Shown: positions 16,158 through 25,572, numbered from the stretch's first letter. The stretch: 29,108 nt of DNA from Zoopage sp. CT-All (GCA_004114245.1 QZWS01000079.1:1-29108), one strand, 5' to 3'. The notes: generated from the sequence alone by a model not told the origin. A program made the numbers and translations.

Positions 16158-17144
16158 ATGTCCGCTTCCGCCGCCGAGGAGCAGCTCGTTTCGGCCCCAA
16201 CGCATACCATCATCGCCAAATACGCAACCACCGCTGACGACGCAACCCTTTATACCGTCCGCTGCACCCCCCTGGCTCCCATACGCGCCCTATGCGTGTT
16301 TGTGCACGGGTACGGAGAGCACATAAACCGCTACCACCATTTAATGGGGTACTTTGCCCAGCATGGAGGTGTGGCGTGCTTCGGGTTTGATCAGCGCGGG
16401 TACGGCAAAACGGGGCTGCTGCGTGGGAGCGCGACGACTGGCATGGTGGGGCACAGCGAGGGCCGGGACACCGTGATTCGGGACATCACGTGGGCGGTCG
16501 CGGAGGCCCGCGGTATGCTGGCGGCGACAGAAGCGCCTTCCAGCGTGCCGGTGTTTCTATTTGGACACTCGATGGGCGGTGGCCGCGTCTTTGACTACGG
16601 GCTGCACGCACCGCCAGAGGCCGCGGCAGCGATCCGCGGGATAATATCTTCGGCGCCGCTGCTGCGCACCCACCCATCCACCTCTCCGCCAAAGATCGTC
16701 TTCATCTTGGCACGATACCTATCCTATGCTCTACCGCGGGTGGTGATTAAATCGGATATTGATCCAGCGCGGCTCTCGCGCGATCCAAAAGTCGCGCAGG
16801 AGTATGTAGCATCGCCGTATAACTATGACCGAGGCACGCTGTCTACGATGCGTGATATGATATCTATTGGCACCGAGGCGTTAGATCCCACGGTTGCGAG
16901 GGCATGGGGTGGCAAGTCCGTGCTGGTGGTGCACGGGGGCGACGATACGGTGACGGATCCGGCAGCGTCCAAAGAGTGGTGTGAATTGGTCGCAAGAGAG
17001 GCGGAGGGTGTGGATCTTCGATTCGTGTCGATGGACGGATGGTTCCATGAGCTGCACAATGAGGAAGCGTGGGAGGAGGTGGCCAAGTTGTACGTCGATT
17101 GGATGCTAGAGCGGTGCTGCAGTGAGCACAATTCAGGGCATTAA
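16158..17144 (+). CDS. Monoacylglycerol lipase-type serine hydrolase (Yju3-like)
   Basis: A single exon of 328 residues, with the ATG at 16158 (MSASAAEEQLVSAPTHTIIA). It is an alpha/beta-hydrolase with FVHGYGEHINRYHHL (oxyanion HG and the MGL-type EH.xRY), FDQRGYGKTG, nucleophile elbow FGHSMGGG (Ser138), acid VHGGDDTVTD (Asp263) and WFHELHNE (His297), all in the order and spacing of monoacylglycerol lipases. The cap region contains PSTSPPKIVFILARYLS. The likely reaction is hydrolysis of monoacylglycerol to fatty acid and glycerol at lipid droplets or membranes. No signal peptide is visible. The length matches the family (about 300-330). The 3' end converges on the next gene with 28 bp between stop codons. 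Confidence 0.88.
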   Translation: MSASAAEEQLVSAPTHTIIAKYATTADDATLYTVRCTPLAPIRALCVFVHGYGEHINRYHHLMGYFAQHGGVACFGFDQRGYGKTGLLRGSATTGMVGHSEGRDTVIRDITWAVAEARGMLAATEAPSSVPVFLFGHSMGGGRVFDYGLHAPPEAAAAIRGIISSAPLLRTHPSTSPPKIVFILARYLSYALPRVVIKSDIDPARLSRDPKVAQEYVASPYNYDRGTLSTMRDMISIGTEALDPTVARAWGGKSVLVVHGGDDTVTDPAASKEWCELVAREAEGVDLRFVSMDGWFHELHNEEAWEEVAKLYVDWMLERCCSEHNSGH

Positions 17145-17172
17145 GCAGCTGACGATAATGATGATGCAAGGG

Positions 17173-17877
17173 TCAATGATTGCGTGCCTTGCCCACGAGC
17201 ACATCTTTTCCTGGCCTTTCCGCATCTATCGTCACTAACAACACCTCATTTTCATCTTGCGAGCCAATGTAGATATTGTATCCGAGAAGTACAGGCCCCC
17301 TTCCGGTGCTTAAGGTGCTGGCACTCTCCCACTGAAAGCGTGAATTGTTTCCGTCTTTCAATACCTGCAGAACGACCACAGACGTTAGCTTGGCAAGCCG
17401 CAGGAGATCCTCGTATGCTTTCATGACCTCGGCAGAAACCGTCCTATGTAGCATCTTCGATTTGCACCTGATGACTGACCGTTCGTCATCTTCAAATATG
17501 CGCCTGATGGTTTCCACCCTATTGGGTGCGCAATTCACCAGCACCGAGCCCATCGCTGCCTCCACATTGCTGAATTTACGCCTCGTGTTCCGCCCAGGGA
17601 CAGGTATCGGTTTGGTCTGCTTCCACTTTGCTCGCACATTTTCAATATATGCGGCGAAGGCGAGCACCTTGCTCCAGGTGGCGTCATTTATGCTAGCGGG
17701 ACGGTCCACCCGGACGCGGTTGAAGAAAAGCGCATCGAGGGACTGTCTTAAATTGGAGCGGATGTTGGAAAGGGGGGACGATGCAGAGGATGCCGCGATA
17801 GTGTTGGGGGCGGTGCTTGTCAGCACGACGAGTAGCACCACGGCAGCGCAGGCGCTGAGCGCGGTGGTGAATTTCAT
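17173..17877 (-). CDS. Small predicted secreted protein, unknown function
   Basis: A single exon of 234 residues. The ATG at 17877 opens with MKFTTALSACAAVVLLVVLT, a strong signal peptide with likely cleavage near NTIAAS. The mature part begins SSASSPLSNIRSNLRQSLDA. It is a mixed alpha/beta sequence with basic patches (ENVRAKWKQTKPIPVPGRNT) and two Cys (VNCAPNR, VIRCKSK) that could form a disulfide. The C terminus looks beta-rich (GPVLLGYNIYIGSQDENEVL). I recognise no domain. The frame is open upstream without an ATG, running through degenerate 17-bp repeats, so the chosen start is the sensible one. Confidence 0.7.
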   Translation of the reverse strand: MKFTTALSACAAVVLLVVLTSTAPNTIAASSASSPLSNIRSNLRQSLDALFFNRVRVDRPASINDATWSKVLAFAAYIENVRAKWKQTKPIPVPGRNTRRKFSNVEAAMGSVLVNCAPNRVETIRRIFEDDERSVIRCKSKMLHRTVSAEVMKAYEDLLRLAKLTSVVVLQVLKDGNNSRFQWESASTLSTGRGPVLLGYNIYIGSQDENEVLLVTIDAERPGKDVLVGKARNH

Positions 17878-17898
17878 TCTTGCGGGAGAAGGGGGCAA

Positions 17899-17960
17899 AT
17901 GCGGGAATGAGGGCAAGTGCGAGTGCGGGATGAGTGCGAGTGCGGGATGAGGGCAAGTGC
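17899..17960. repeat. Degenerate 17-bp tandem repeat
   Basis: GAGTGCGGGATGAGTGC (17921-17937) and GAGTGCGGGATGAGGGC (17938-17954) are adjacent near-identical units, with a more diverged unit at 17898-17914. The array lies 20-80 bp upstream of the ATG of the secreted-protein gene, so it is in its promoter or 5' leader. Confidence 0.6.
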
Positions 17961-18529
17961 GCGTTTCTGAAGGAGCAGTTGCAACCACGTGGTATGGAGG
18001 ATCAACTGCCGTGGCACCTGCTACCGGACGCCTCCACCAGCCGGCCCCTTATGCCGTCCATCGCTCGCCAATACACGCCGCAAGCATCCTGAGTTGCGCG
18101 TCGATTCAGGCCACCCGACGCTATAACTGGGAGCAATGCTGGCAACGGTGCCAGTGGTTCGGGGAGGAATCGCTCGGCTCGGGTAGAGAGCCGCATGGCC
18201 TCGAGTGCTCTTGGAGCCAACAAAGAGAATTCACACTTGCACCAAACATTAGGTATATTCTACCACAACTATAATACTTCACAGGCTCCACTCCAAAGTA
18301 TGCTGCACGTGGCACTTGCTGTATCCATCAAGCTCTGTATGCCACGTGCCAGCTCCTGGAATTACCCTAGCTATCCAGCTCTGTGGCGCCAAGAGAAGGT
18401 CTCTCGGTCCAAGCATGCACGGAGCATACTTACAGCATCTTTAAACAGATTGCACCAATGCGTCCAGCTGCCTGGCTCACGTCACTGCCCTAAACTCACG
18501 TGCATTCACATCCGCATCTCCGCCGCGCG
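17961..18529. promoter_or_regulatory. Intergenic region with CACGTG E-boxes upstream of the acyltransferase
   Basis: No gene is seen between the two divergent genes. Four perfect CACGTG E-boxes occur at 17986-17991, 18306-18311, 18343-18348 and 18497-18502. The middle two lie in a 10-bp perfect inverted repeat (GCACGTGGCA at 18305-18314, TGCCACGTGC at 18340-18349). The last is 28 bp before the acyltransferase ATG. CACGTG is the core site of bHLH factors, including regulators of phospholipid and sterol genes in fungi; relevance here is inference. Confidence 0.5.
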
Positions 18530-20077
18530 ATGGGCCTGCTCTACTCCTTCGCGTACATCGTCTGCGACACCGTCTTCTGGGCCTGGTTCCGGGACATCAC
18601 CGTGCTCGGCAAGGAGAACGTGCCCTTCCGCAAGCCCGTCATCCTGGCCGCGACCCACGCCAACATGGTCGTCGACCCGTTCGTGGTCGTGCTCACCGTG
18701 CCGTACCACCGCCAGCTGCACTTCTGGACGAAAAATTCCCTCTTCCATCCGCCGTTCGTGGGCCGGATTCTACGCGCGCTGGGCGCCGTGGCCGTGGACA
18801 GGACCAGCAAGAACAACGCCGAGCTGTTCAAGGAGACGGTGGTGTGTCTGAATGCCGGAAAGGCAATTGCGATCTTCCCCGAGGGGACGAGCTACACGCT
18901 GCCGCATATTATGGCGCTGAAGGATGGCGTGAGCTGGGCCGCCCTGGAGCAGGCCTCGCAGGTGTACCGCGCCGAGCGCGATGCCACCGCGCCGACTCCC
19001 GCCATGGTGGAGATCGTCCCGGCGGGCATCACGTATCTGCACAAGGCCGAGTGGCGCAGCGATGTCATCATGAGCTACGGCCATCCAATCGAGGTGTCTC
19101 GGTACGTGGAAGAGTTCTGCCAGCACACCGGGGACGACGCCGCACAGCGGATAGTGGTGAAGCGGCTCACCGCTGAAATAGATGCCGCGCTGCGCTCGCT
19201 GACCGTGAATGCGCCGGACTGGGAGACGCTGAATGCGGCGCACTCGGCGCGCATGATTCTTGTTCCGGATGATCTCGTCCTGTCGGAGAACTACGTCCGG
19301 CTCATGCAGTATCTCATCCGTGTGCTGACCCGTGGCAGCAGCGATGACGGCAGCAATGCGGATGTCTCTCGGCTGCGGCGCGATTTGAGCCAGTACCACA
19401 CACTGCTGAAGCATCTCCGCGTCATGGACCCCGACATTGCCGCCTTCTCGCACCGCGAGCTCACCCTGGTCAACCTGACGCTGCGCTTTATTTGGCAGCT
19501 GGTGCAGGTCGTGGTCGAGATCCCGCTCTTCCTGCCTGGCTTCGTCTTCCACTTCCCCGTCTACATGCTTGCACGGCTCGTCGAGGGCATGGACAAGTAC
19601 GAAGAGTGCAAGGCGCAAAACAAGATATTCAGCGCCGTAGCCGTCCTCCCCATCCTCTACATCCTGCTATTCTACGCACTATGGTCGTGGGTATTTGGTG
19701 CAGGGATTGCCGGCGCAGTGACCTCGGCCGCGCTCACCATCACCTTTGCCGTCTACCACGTCACGCTGGTGGATGATCGCTTCCGGCGATGGGAGTCTCT
19801 GCGTGCGACGGCCCGCATGTGGGACGCCGTCGTGCTCGGCAATGCACCGCTCCCGGTGGACGACGGCCGCCAAGTCCTGCGCATTGAGCGACGCCGGCAG
19901 ATTCTCGCCGGCGTAGAGCTACGCCGTGAGTGTGTGATGCGGCTCGGGCGTGTACTGGAGCAAGGCCGCCGAGCAGGAAGCGAGGCTGAAGTGTATTTAT
20001 GCGGGTATCGGGAGCGTGCGGCAAATGGACATGTGGATGTGGTGAGCGGGTCGGGGGTGGCTGCCACGGGCATGTAG
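18530..20077 (+). CDS. Glycerol-3-phosphate/DHAP acyltransferase (Sct1/Gpt2-like)
   Basis: A single exon of 515 residues, with the ATG at 18530 (MGLLYSFAYIVCDTVFWAWF). PlsC-type acyltransferase motifs are present in order: block I THANMVVDP with His43 and Asp49 (HX5D spacing, as in the Sct1/Gpt2 branch); block II around GRILRALGAVAVDR; block III IFPEGTSYTLPHIMALKDG (about 115-134); and block IV EIVPAGITYL. Hydrophobic segments lie near 320-345 (IWQLVQVVVEIPLFLPGFVF) and 365-425 (FSAVAVLPILYILLFYALWS and following). The enzyme would make lysophosphatidate in the ER membrane, the first step of glycerolipid synthesis. It is shorter than yeast Sct1/Gpt2 (about 740-760), mostly because it lacks their long C-terminal tail. 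E-boxes lie in its promoter. Confidence 0.9.
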   Translation: MGLLYSFAYIVCDTVFWAWFRDITVLGKENVPFRKPVILAATHANMVVDPFVVVLTVPYHRQLHFWTKNSLFHPPFVGRILRALGAVAVDRTSKNNAELFKETVVCLNAGKAIAIFPEGTSYTLPHIMALKDGVSWAALEQASQVYRAERDATAPTPAMVEIVPAGITYLHKAEWRSDVIMSYGHPIEVSRYVEEFCQHTGDDAAQRIVVKRLTAEIDAALRSLTVNAPDWETLNAAHSARMILVPDDLVLSENYVRLMQYLIRVLTRGSSDDGSNADVSRLRRDLSQYHTLLKHLRVMDPDIAAFSHRELTLVNLTLRFIWQLVQVVVEIPLFLPGFVFHFPVYMLARLVEGMDKYEECKAQNKIFSAVAVLPILYILLFYALWSWVFGAGIAGAVTSAALTITFAVYHVTLVDDRFRRWESLRATARMWDAVVLGNAPLPVDDGRQVLRIERRRQILAGVELRRECVMRLGRVLEQGRRAGSEAEVYLCGYRERAANGHVDVVSGSGVAATGM

Positions 20078-20423
20078 ATGGTGTAGATGATGGCTGGGAA
20101 GCGCAGACGGAGGGCGGGATGGACTACATATGCGTTAGGTTATGAGATATACTCGTATTTCAGCACGAGACATTGCGTGTTTTTTATCACTCCGTCACTG
20201 CGACCTGCGACCTGTGAAACAGTGACCTGTTCATCGCGACAAGTCCCTCTGCCAACGCAATCGTTACTAATTAAATCGACTTGTAGAGCACAACATGCTG
20301 CACCAGCATCGCCATGGCCAGGGTAGTGCCGCACCACTGCACCTTGATATCCAGCCGGTCAGTCACTTGGTTACTCCCGTCCAACACTACGCTAACGCAT
20401 CAACCATGCATACATCCCGTAGT
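20078..20423. other. Intergenic stretch, nothing recognised
   Basis: No coding or RNA feature is supported on either strand. It contains one good branch-site-like TACGCTAACG (20388-20397) followed by CCCGTAG (20416-20422), which could be the end of an intron of the uncertain gene to the right. Confidence 0.4.
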
Positions 20424-21364
20424 TATGCACTCAATCGGTTGAGAAATACGTTCGAATGCCAAATGCTCCACGCCGGGTTGGCTACGAACAGTTTGACGCT
20501 GGTGAAGGCAGACTGGGCTTGAAGCGAGCAGCCGATGCTGCCGTCACTACGCCTCCAGTCAATTGCAATGCTCACTCCAAGGCAAGGCAAGCAAGCTCAA
20601 ACTCGACCTTATACTCTCCACTGCTGCCGTAGCGAGTCAGAGCTGACGAGAATGCATCATGGGCACAGCCCACCCCTGGCTCACAGCCTTCGCAACAGGA
20701 TCAGGAGCCCTCGCGTGGGAACAAGGCCGCTGCTGCCAAGAACCGCATATTCGGGTTCCACGATCAACGGTTTCTGCTCACCACAGCCCGAGAGCTGTCA
20801 CGTATTGCACCAGGGATACCAGGAGCACATAGCTCGGCATGCCTCCTCGAGCTCTATGGTCGGTTTAGTCTGTATTTAACAATAGCTGTATGCCTGGACG
20901 CTGCGTTCTAGTCATGGTGGTCTCTATGGCATATGATAAGACTCGCAGTGTCTCGCTACGCGAATTCGAGGCCTGTGATCCAGTGTCGCCAGCGCCACCA
21001 GTATATCCAGTGCCTCTCATTCGTTGTGTTCTGTGGGAGACTGCAGAAGCCTGTGGTGCATTCCCGAATCAGACCAAAGATGGCAGCAGTAATTACACAC
21101 CCTGAATGCGTAGCCTAAGGAACTCACTCCCTGGCTACAGTTTATCGATTGGTTGGACGCTGGACACGGCCATCGCTCTCGGCTAGTAGCAATACATCTG
21201 ATATATGCATGACTGGCGAGTTTCAGATCTTTGCTATTCGCCGGTATGTCCAACACGCCTCTAGTCCAATTGTACTTATTTCCCTCAGCTCCGATGAGCG
21301 GGAGTATACCCTGGCCATGGCGCTTGCCAAGCAAGTTGGAAAAATGCTCACCAAGAATCCGTAA
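20424..21364 (+). other. Possible unrecognised spliced gene on the plus strand
   Basis: Several protein-like open stretches lie in tandem. 20424-20911 is one frame broken by a single TAG at 20630-20632, with text such as VGYEQFDAGEGRLGLKRAAD and DQRFLLTTARELSRIAPG. A second stretch, about 20887-21055, includes YDKTRSVSLREFEACDP. A last exon-like stretch, 21141-21364, ends in FQIFAIRRYVQHA, PIVLISLSSDE and YTLAMALAKQVGKML. A GT...CTAAG...CTACAG intron at 21056-21140 would join the last two in frame. The final part has the strand-then-helix look of a Roadblock/LC7 C terminus, which is a weak impression. I cannot build a complete model with a start codon, so it could also be a decayed gene. Confidence 0.25.
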
Positions 21365-21423
21365 AATGCACGCATCTCGCGAAATACTGCATGCTGTCAA
21401 ACGTCCATCGCCACTCGCTCCGC

Positions 21424-23776
21424 ATGAACGTTCTTGTATACGAAGGCGAAGGCGTGTCCCCCTCTGGACTCGCTCACACCCTTGCCGCCTTGCGCCGCCA
21501 CCTTGCCCACTGCTACGCCGTGCAGCGCATCTCCTCCGCCCAGCTTCACGCAGAGCCCTGGGAGTCCAAGTGTGCATTGCTCGTCATCCCTGGTGGCAGA
21601 GATCTGCCTTATGTACGTGAACTGGGCCCTGATTATGCGCGTTCTCGTGCGTGCAGCGTAATTTTCAACGATAACACGGCGGTAGATCGAATCCGTCGGT
21701 TTGTCGTAGATATGGGCGGCAAATATCTTGGGCTCTGTGCAGGTGCATACTTCGCCAGCGCGCACGTCATCTTTGAGCAAGAGGATCCCATCTTGCGAGT
21801 CGTAGGAGATCGCTCCCTAGGATTCTTCCCTGGCTTGGCCCGCGGTTCCGTATACCCCAACTTTCAGTATAACTCTGAATCTGGTGCGAGATGTGCTGAT
21901 GTCATTGTGGCGACGGATGGCACGCAGTGGCCGTCGGATTGCCGCGGGTATTTAGCCGATACTGTGCCGCTCTATGTTAACGGAGGATGTGCTTTTATCG
22001 ATGCTGAAAAGATGGGCGACGCCGGTGTAGAAATCCTGGCTCGCTATCCCACCACTGAGCCATCGTCCTCTGCAGCCATTATACTGCGACGGTTTCATGG
22101 ATCGGGTGGTGCCGCCGTTCTATGCGGCCCGCATCCGGAATACGATCCCAACAGTATGGACCCAACCACTTTCGTGCTGCCGGATATTGTCAAGGCGCTC
22201 AGACAAGGCGATGCAGCACGAGTAAGGATAATGGTGGCATTGCTACGCACTCTTGGACTAAACGCTGTGGTCGACTCGGCCGCAGCGCTCACTGCCCCGA
22301 CCAAGCCGTCGTCATTGTTGCGTCACGGATTGCTGAACCGCTCATCGTCAATCTCGCTCCCAGAGTCCAACAGCGCAGATAGCTACTGGAGATTGTATTC
22401 TAGGGATGAGACCGTTGCTGCAGTCGTCAAAACAAGCCTGGGAACAATCGGGACCAAGCCGAACGAGAATCATGATGGAATGTTGACGATTATCGATGCT
22501 TCAGATGTTTTCCGTCTCACAACACGCCTTCCTGGTAGCAGCATTGCTAAGCGTATTTCCAGTGCTGTATTTTCTGTGAATAGCCACGAGCACAGCGATA
22601 GCAAGACGGGTGGCTGGGATATCCTACTCGTTCCTGCATCACGTGTGGCTACCTTCGATTCTGCGCGCAGCGGTGCTTATCCCGCTACGTTTCTGCACGG
22701 TGTCTATTATCAGCATCTATCATCTACGAGAAAGCTTTTAGCAAAGGGTTGCACTAAAAATTACACCTGGTCATTCGGAGATGTCGTGATGCATGCGCGA
22801 TCGCTCACATCAACCCAGACGATTTTCGAAAAGTGCGTTCTGCAGCGATTCTAGGTTGCATACTATCCCTTGGTAGGAACTCTAGATTTTCAGACGCTCT
22901 GCCTTCTGGATCTCTGCTCCTCGCAGATGCACAAATGCAAGGTCGAGGTCGAGGCGGAAACGTGTGGGTCACTACTCCAAACACTCTTACATTTTCCATG
23001 GTGCTTCGGCATCCACATACTCCTTCCACCCCGTCAGTCGTTCTCGTGCAGTTTCTAGTAGCGCTGGCCGTTGTCAAGGCCGTGCGATCGATTCCATCGC
23101 TGGAGGTGGGCTCGATTTTTGGTCGCTCCCATCGCTCACGTCGATTTAGTCGCTTCCGCTCCGCTTAAAGTGGCCCAACGATATATATGCTGATTCAAAA
23201 CGAGGTTGCGTCAAGATCGGTGGCGTTCTTGTCAATTCATCTTTCCAGAACAACGTCTTCTCTCTTGTCATTGGTGAGCGTGCATCATCGTTCGGCAAAT
23301 TGTTGATCGTATTCTACAGGCTGCGGGATCAATTACGATCAGTCATCACTGGTATTCTCGATTAATGAGTTGATCCGAGAGGCTCTACCCGGCAAACCAA
23401 CGCTGTCAAAAGAAGAGCTGCTTGCCTCAGCTCTGGCATGGTTTGAGTTGCTGTACTATGAGACGATGCAGGGCCGTTTCGCCAAAACAGTTACTCCGCT
23501 ATACTACCAGTATTGGCTTCATCAGTAAACGGTCCAAGCTCATACATTTACCCTCATTATCAATGTAGAGACCAAATTGTCAAGGTGGTTGACGCTGATA
23601 ACCAGGGAGCGCCTGTTGCTGCGCGAATCGTTGGTATAACAGCAGACTTCGGAATGCTTCGCGCGTCACGAGTGGATTCTCCCGACGCCAAGGAGATCCA
23701 GCTGCATCCCGATGGGAACAGTTTTGATATGCTTCATGGGCTGTTGTATCGAAAAGTGCCTCCGTGCAACCAGTAA
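21424..23776 (+). CDS. bpl1: Biotin-protein ligase (holocarboxylase synthetase), fungal Bpl1 type
   Basis: Five exons: 21424..22832, 22877..23105, 23150..23273, 23320..23524 and 23569..23776, giving 724 residues. The introns are 44, 44, 46 and 44 bp, all GT...AG. Start MNVLVYEGEGVSPSG matches the conserved fungal N terminus; an upstream in-frame ATG at 21391 is less likely. The N-terminal half is the glutamine-amidotransferase-like domain (ALLVIPGGRDLPYV, GKYLGLCAGAYFAS, FQYNSESGAR, VLCGPHPEYD). The C-terminal catalytic half has the biotinyl-AMP loop GRGRGGNVWV (492-501), RLKWPNDIYADSK (551-563), KIGGVLVNSSF, GCGINYD (across intron 3) and the C-terminal SH3-like cap (VKVVDAD...LHPDGNSFDMLHGLL). 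It attaches biotin to acetyl-CoA and pyruvate carboxylases. Fungal Bpl1 is about 690 residues. Confidence 0.94.
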
Positions 23777-24081
23777 TGATGTGCCAGAACGAACGCTGCT
23801 GTTCACATTACCTGGCAACTGTTGACACTGCACGCTGTCTACAAAGCAACCAGAGCCTTCTTATTTGAGCCCTTGTAGCATCGGATTAGCGTGAAAATAA
23901 GACACTTTTAGACTTGTGCAACCTATCCACTATTTTATGCTCAAATTCCCAACAGTAACTAGGGCTCGGTTGACACGCTGCCAAGTACCAGTTGCCAACC
24001 ACCAATTGCACATGCTAGCTAGCCATTTGCCACCTTTTCTCAGTTCAAGCAAGACTGCAATCGACAGCCACGTGTCACTCC
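23777..24081. other. Intergenic region before the secreted lipase
   Basis: No gene is seen. A CACGTG E-box lies at 24069-24074, only 8 bp before the lipase ATG, like that close to the acyltransferase start. Confidence 0.4.
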
Positions 24082-25572
24082 ATGCTCATTTTCGCGATTC
24101 AACTCTCCCTCCTTCTTCTCGCTATAGACTCGAGCATTACCACCACAGATGCAAGCCTTTTCTCGCGACTCATTCATTGGCACCGTAAAGACCTCCCCAG
24201 CATGATCCCGGCCGACAACTCCCTGATCCTGGCTCAGGGTTCGCAGTTCCCGAAGGATGTCCTTCGGCCGGATCCATTCAACTACCCAGATCAACGCCTT
24301 ATTTATATGAACGCTCCCAAGAGCAACTTCACCACGTCACGGCTGCGAAGGCTTTTCAAATTTTCTCCTGCCACGGTTTACTGGCTACGGCATTTCCGTC
24401 GGATGCCAAAGGACCTAGTGGCGTACCATACCGATCCACCGCTCATGGCGCCAACTGGCCTTGTGAATCGTATCACGGATGCGACGCGGTTGTCGTATCT
24501 TGTCCATTGCCAGATACGCTACATGAATTGCCATCACTGTCTATCGGACAAGCTTCGTGAGGCGAGGCTAATCAGGCGTGTGTCCGATGGTGATGCGGAG
24601 TATGCGATTTTTCTGCATCCGAGGACACGACAGGTGATACTCGTGTTTGATATAGCCAAGACCAGTGATGATTTCACCAACATACTTGAACGCACGAAGC
24701 TGGTGCCGTTTCAAGAAGCCGTAGATGATGGCATCGCCAACGCTAAAATCCACACCGGCTTCTATCAGATATGGAAACAAGTTGAGCAAGACGTGCTGGA
24801 TTCGATCATTCGTGCGGTCAAAGATATGTACAAGAACGAATGGAAGGCCAGAGCTGGTCGCGCCTGGGAATTGGTCACGACCGGGTTCTCGAAGGGTGGA
24901 TCGTTAGCACAAATCGCCGGAATTTCCTTGTTCCAGTCTATCAAGCGCGCGCATACAGGAATTGCAGCAGAATTTCGTCTTCCATCACAAGTTACTGTAT
25001 TCTCTTTCGGCGCAATGCGAATCTTCAACGCCGAGGCAGCCAAGTATGTAGCCAACCTCTCCGAACGATTTGTCCACTACCGCATAACGCATAGCCGTGA
25101 TCCCGTACCCCACATGCTTTCCCCCCAAGCAGGCTACCGACATGCTGGCGGCATCGAGATACACATTGCAGATCACCAGGCAGCACAATGGCGTATGCTG
25201 CCCTCCCAAGACGATAAAGAGGACTCGCGCGGTATATGGCGGTATTTCAAGTGGGTCAATCTTGATGATCATGCTCGCTATTTCGATTTTCGAGACAAAG
25301 AGTTGAATTGTGAGGCAAGTCCGGAACGCCTGCAGGAATACACCAAGTGGGTCAGCCAAATGGGCATTCAATCGCGACTGGACATGGTCAGAGAGACATA
25401 TCTGGACGAGTCTGATAGTGTTGGATCAGCATATTCAAGCGAGACTGACAGTGTTGGATCAGCATATTCAAGCAAGACTGACAGTGTTGGATCAGCATAT
25501 TCAAGCAAGACTGACAGTGTTGGATCTGTTGGAAAGGCTACTCTCGCTAGGTATCAAGGGTCGGGTGTGTAG
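24082..25572 (+). CDS. Predicted secreted class-3 lipase-fold protein with C-terminal repeats
   Basis: A single exon of 496 residues. Signal peptide MLIFAIQLSLLLLAIDSSIT. The alpha/beta-hydrolase domain of lipase class 3 is recognisable by RQVILVFDIAKTSDDFTNIL (oxyanion-loop strand), HTGFYQIW, nucleophile elbow VTTGFSKGGSLAQIAG (Ser270), FSFGAMRIFN, then HYRITHSRDPVPHM (Asp340, the family's R..n..DPVP motif) and DDHARYF (His397). The elbow GFSKG departs from the usual GHSLG, and the segment before it (IRYMNCHHCL) has three Cys. A Ser/Asp-rich tail carries 3.6 copies of an 11-residue repeat (DSVGSAYSSKT). A secreted acylglycerol lipase or phospholipase is likely; substrate preference cannot be read. 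It is convergent with the kinase gene. Confidence 0.82.
   Translation: MLIFAIQLSLLLLAIDSSITTTDASLFSRLIHWHRKDLPSMIPADNSLILAQGSQFPKDVLRPDPFNYPDQRLIYMNAPKSNFTTSRLRRLFKFSPATVYWLRHFRRMPKDLVAYHTDPPLMAPTGLVNRITDATRLSYLVHCQIRYMNCHHCLSDKLREARLIRRVSDGDAEYAIFLHPRTRQVILVFDIAKTSDDFTNILERTKLVPFQEAVDDGIANAKIHTGFYQIWKQVEQDVLDSIIRAVKDMYKNEWKARAGRAWELVTTGFSKGGSLAQIAGISLFQSIKRAHTGIAAEFRLPSQVTVFSFGAMRIFNAEAAKYVANLSERFVHYRITHSRDPVPHMLSPQAGYRHAGGIEIHIADHQAAQWRMLPSQDDKEDSRGIWRYFKWVNLDDHARYFDFRDKELNCEASPERLQEYTKWVSQMGIQSRLDMVRETYLDESDSVGSAYSSETDSVGSAYSSKTDSVGSAYSSKTDSVGSVGKATLARYQGSGV
25408..25527. repeat. 33-bp in-frame minisatellite in the lipase C terminus
   Basis: Units at 25408-25440, 25441-25473 and 25474-25506, plus a 21-bp partial at 25507-25527, share GTGTTGGATCAGCATATTCA with very few differences. 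The period is a multiple of three, so copy-number change keeps the frame. Confidence 0.95.

Noticed and set aside
17899-17960. Possible CRISPR-like array
   Set aside because: Units are adjacent with no unique spacers, and the genome is eukaryotic; it is a simple tandem repeat. No CRISPR array was seen anywhere.
18195-18851. Plus-strand open frame of 218 codons overlapping the acyltransferase start
   Set aside because: The overlap with the acyltransferase is out of frame and gives Ser/Pro/Arg-rich low-complexity text typical of a GC-rich shadow frame.
18770-19618. Long minus-strand frame of 282 codons inside the acyltransferase
   Set aside because: It is antisense to conserved PlsC motifs, His- and Gly-rich, with no domain; an antisense shadow.
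21017-21577. Minus-strand frame of 186 codons upstream of the biotin ligase
   Set aside because: It is largely antisense to the conserved biotin-ligase N terminus, and its Arg-rich N-terminal text looks like a shadow.
16158-25572. A lipid-metabolism gene cluster (two lipases, acyltransferase, biotin ligase)
   Set aside because: The genes have mixed orientations and are separated by unrelated genes; each is a common fungal gene, so clustering is probably chance apart from the E-box observation.
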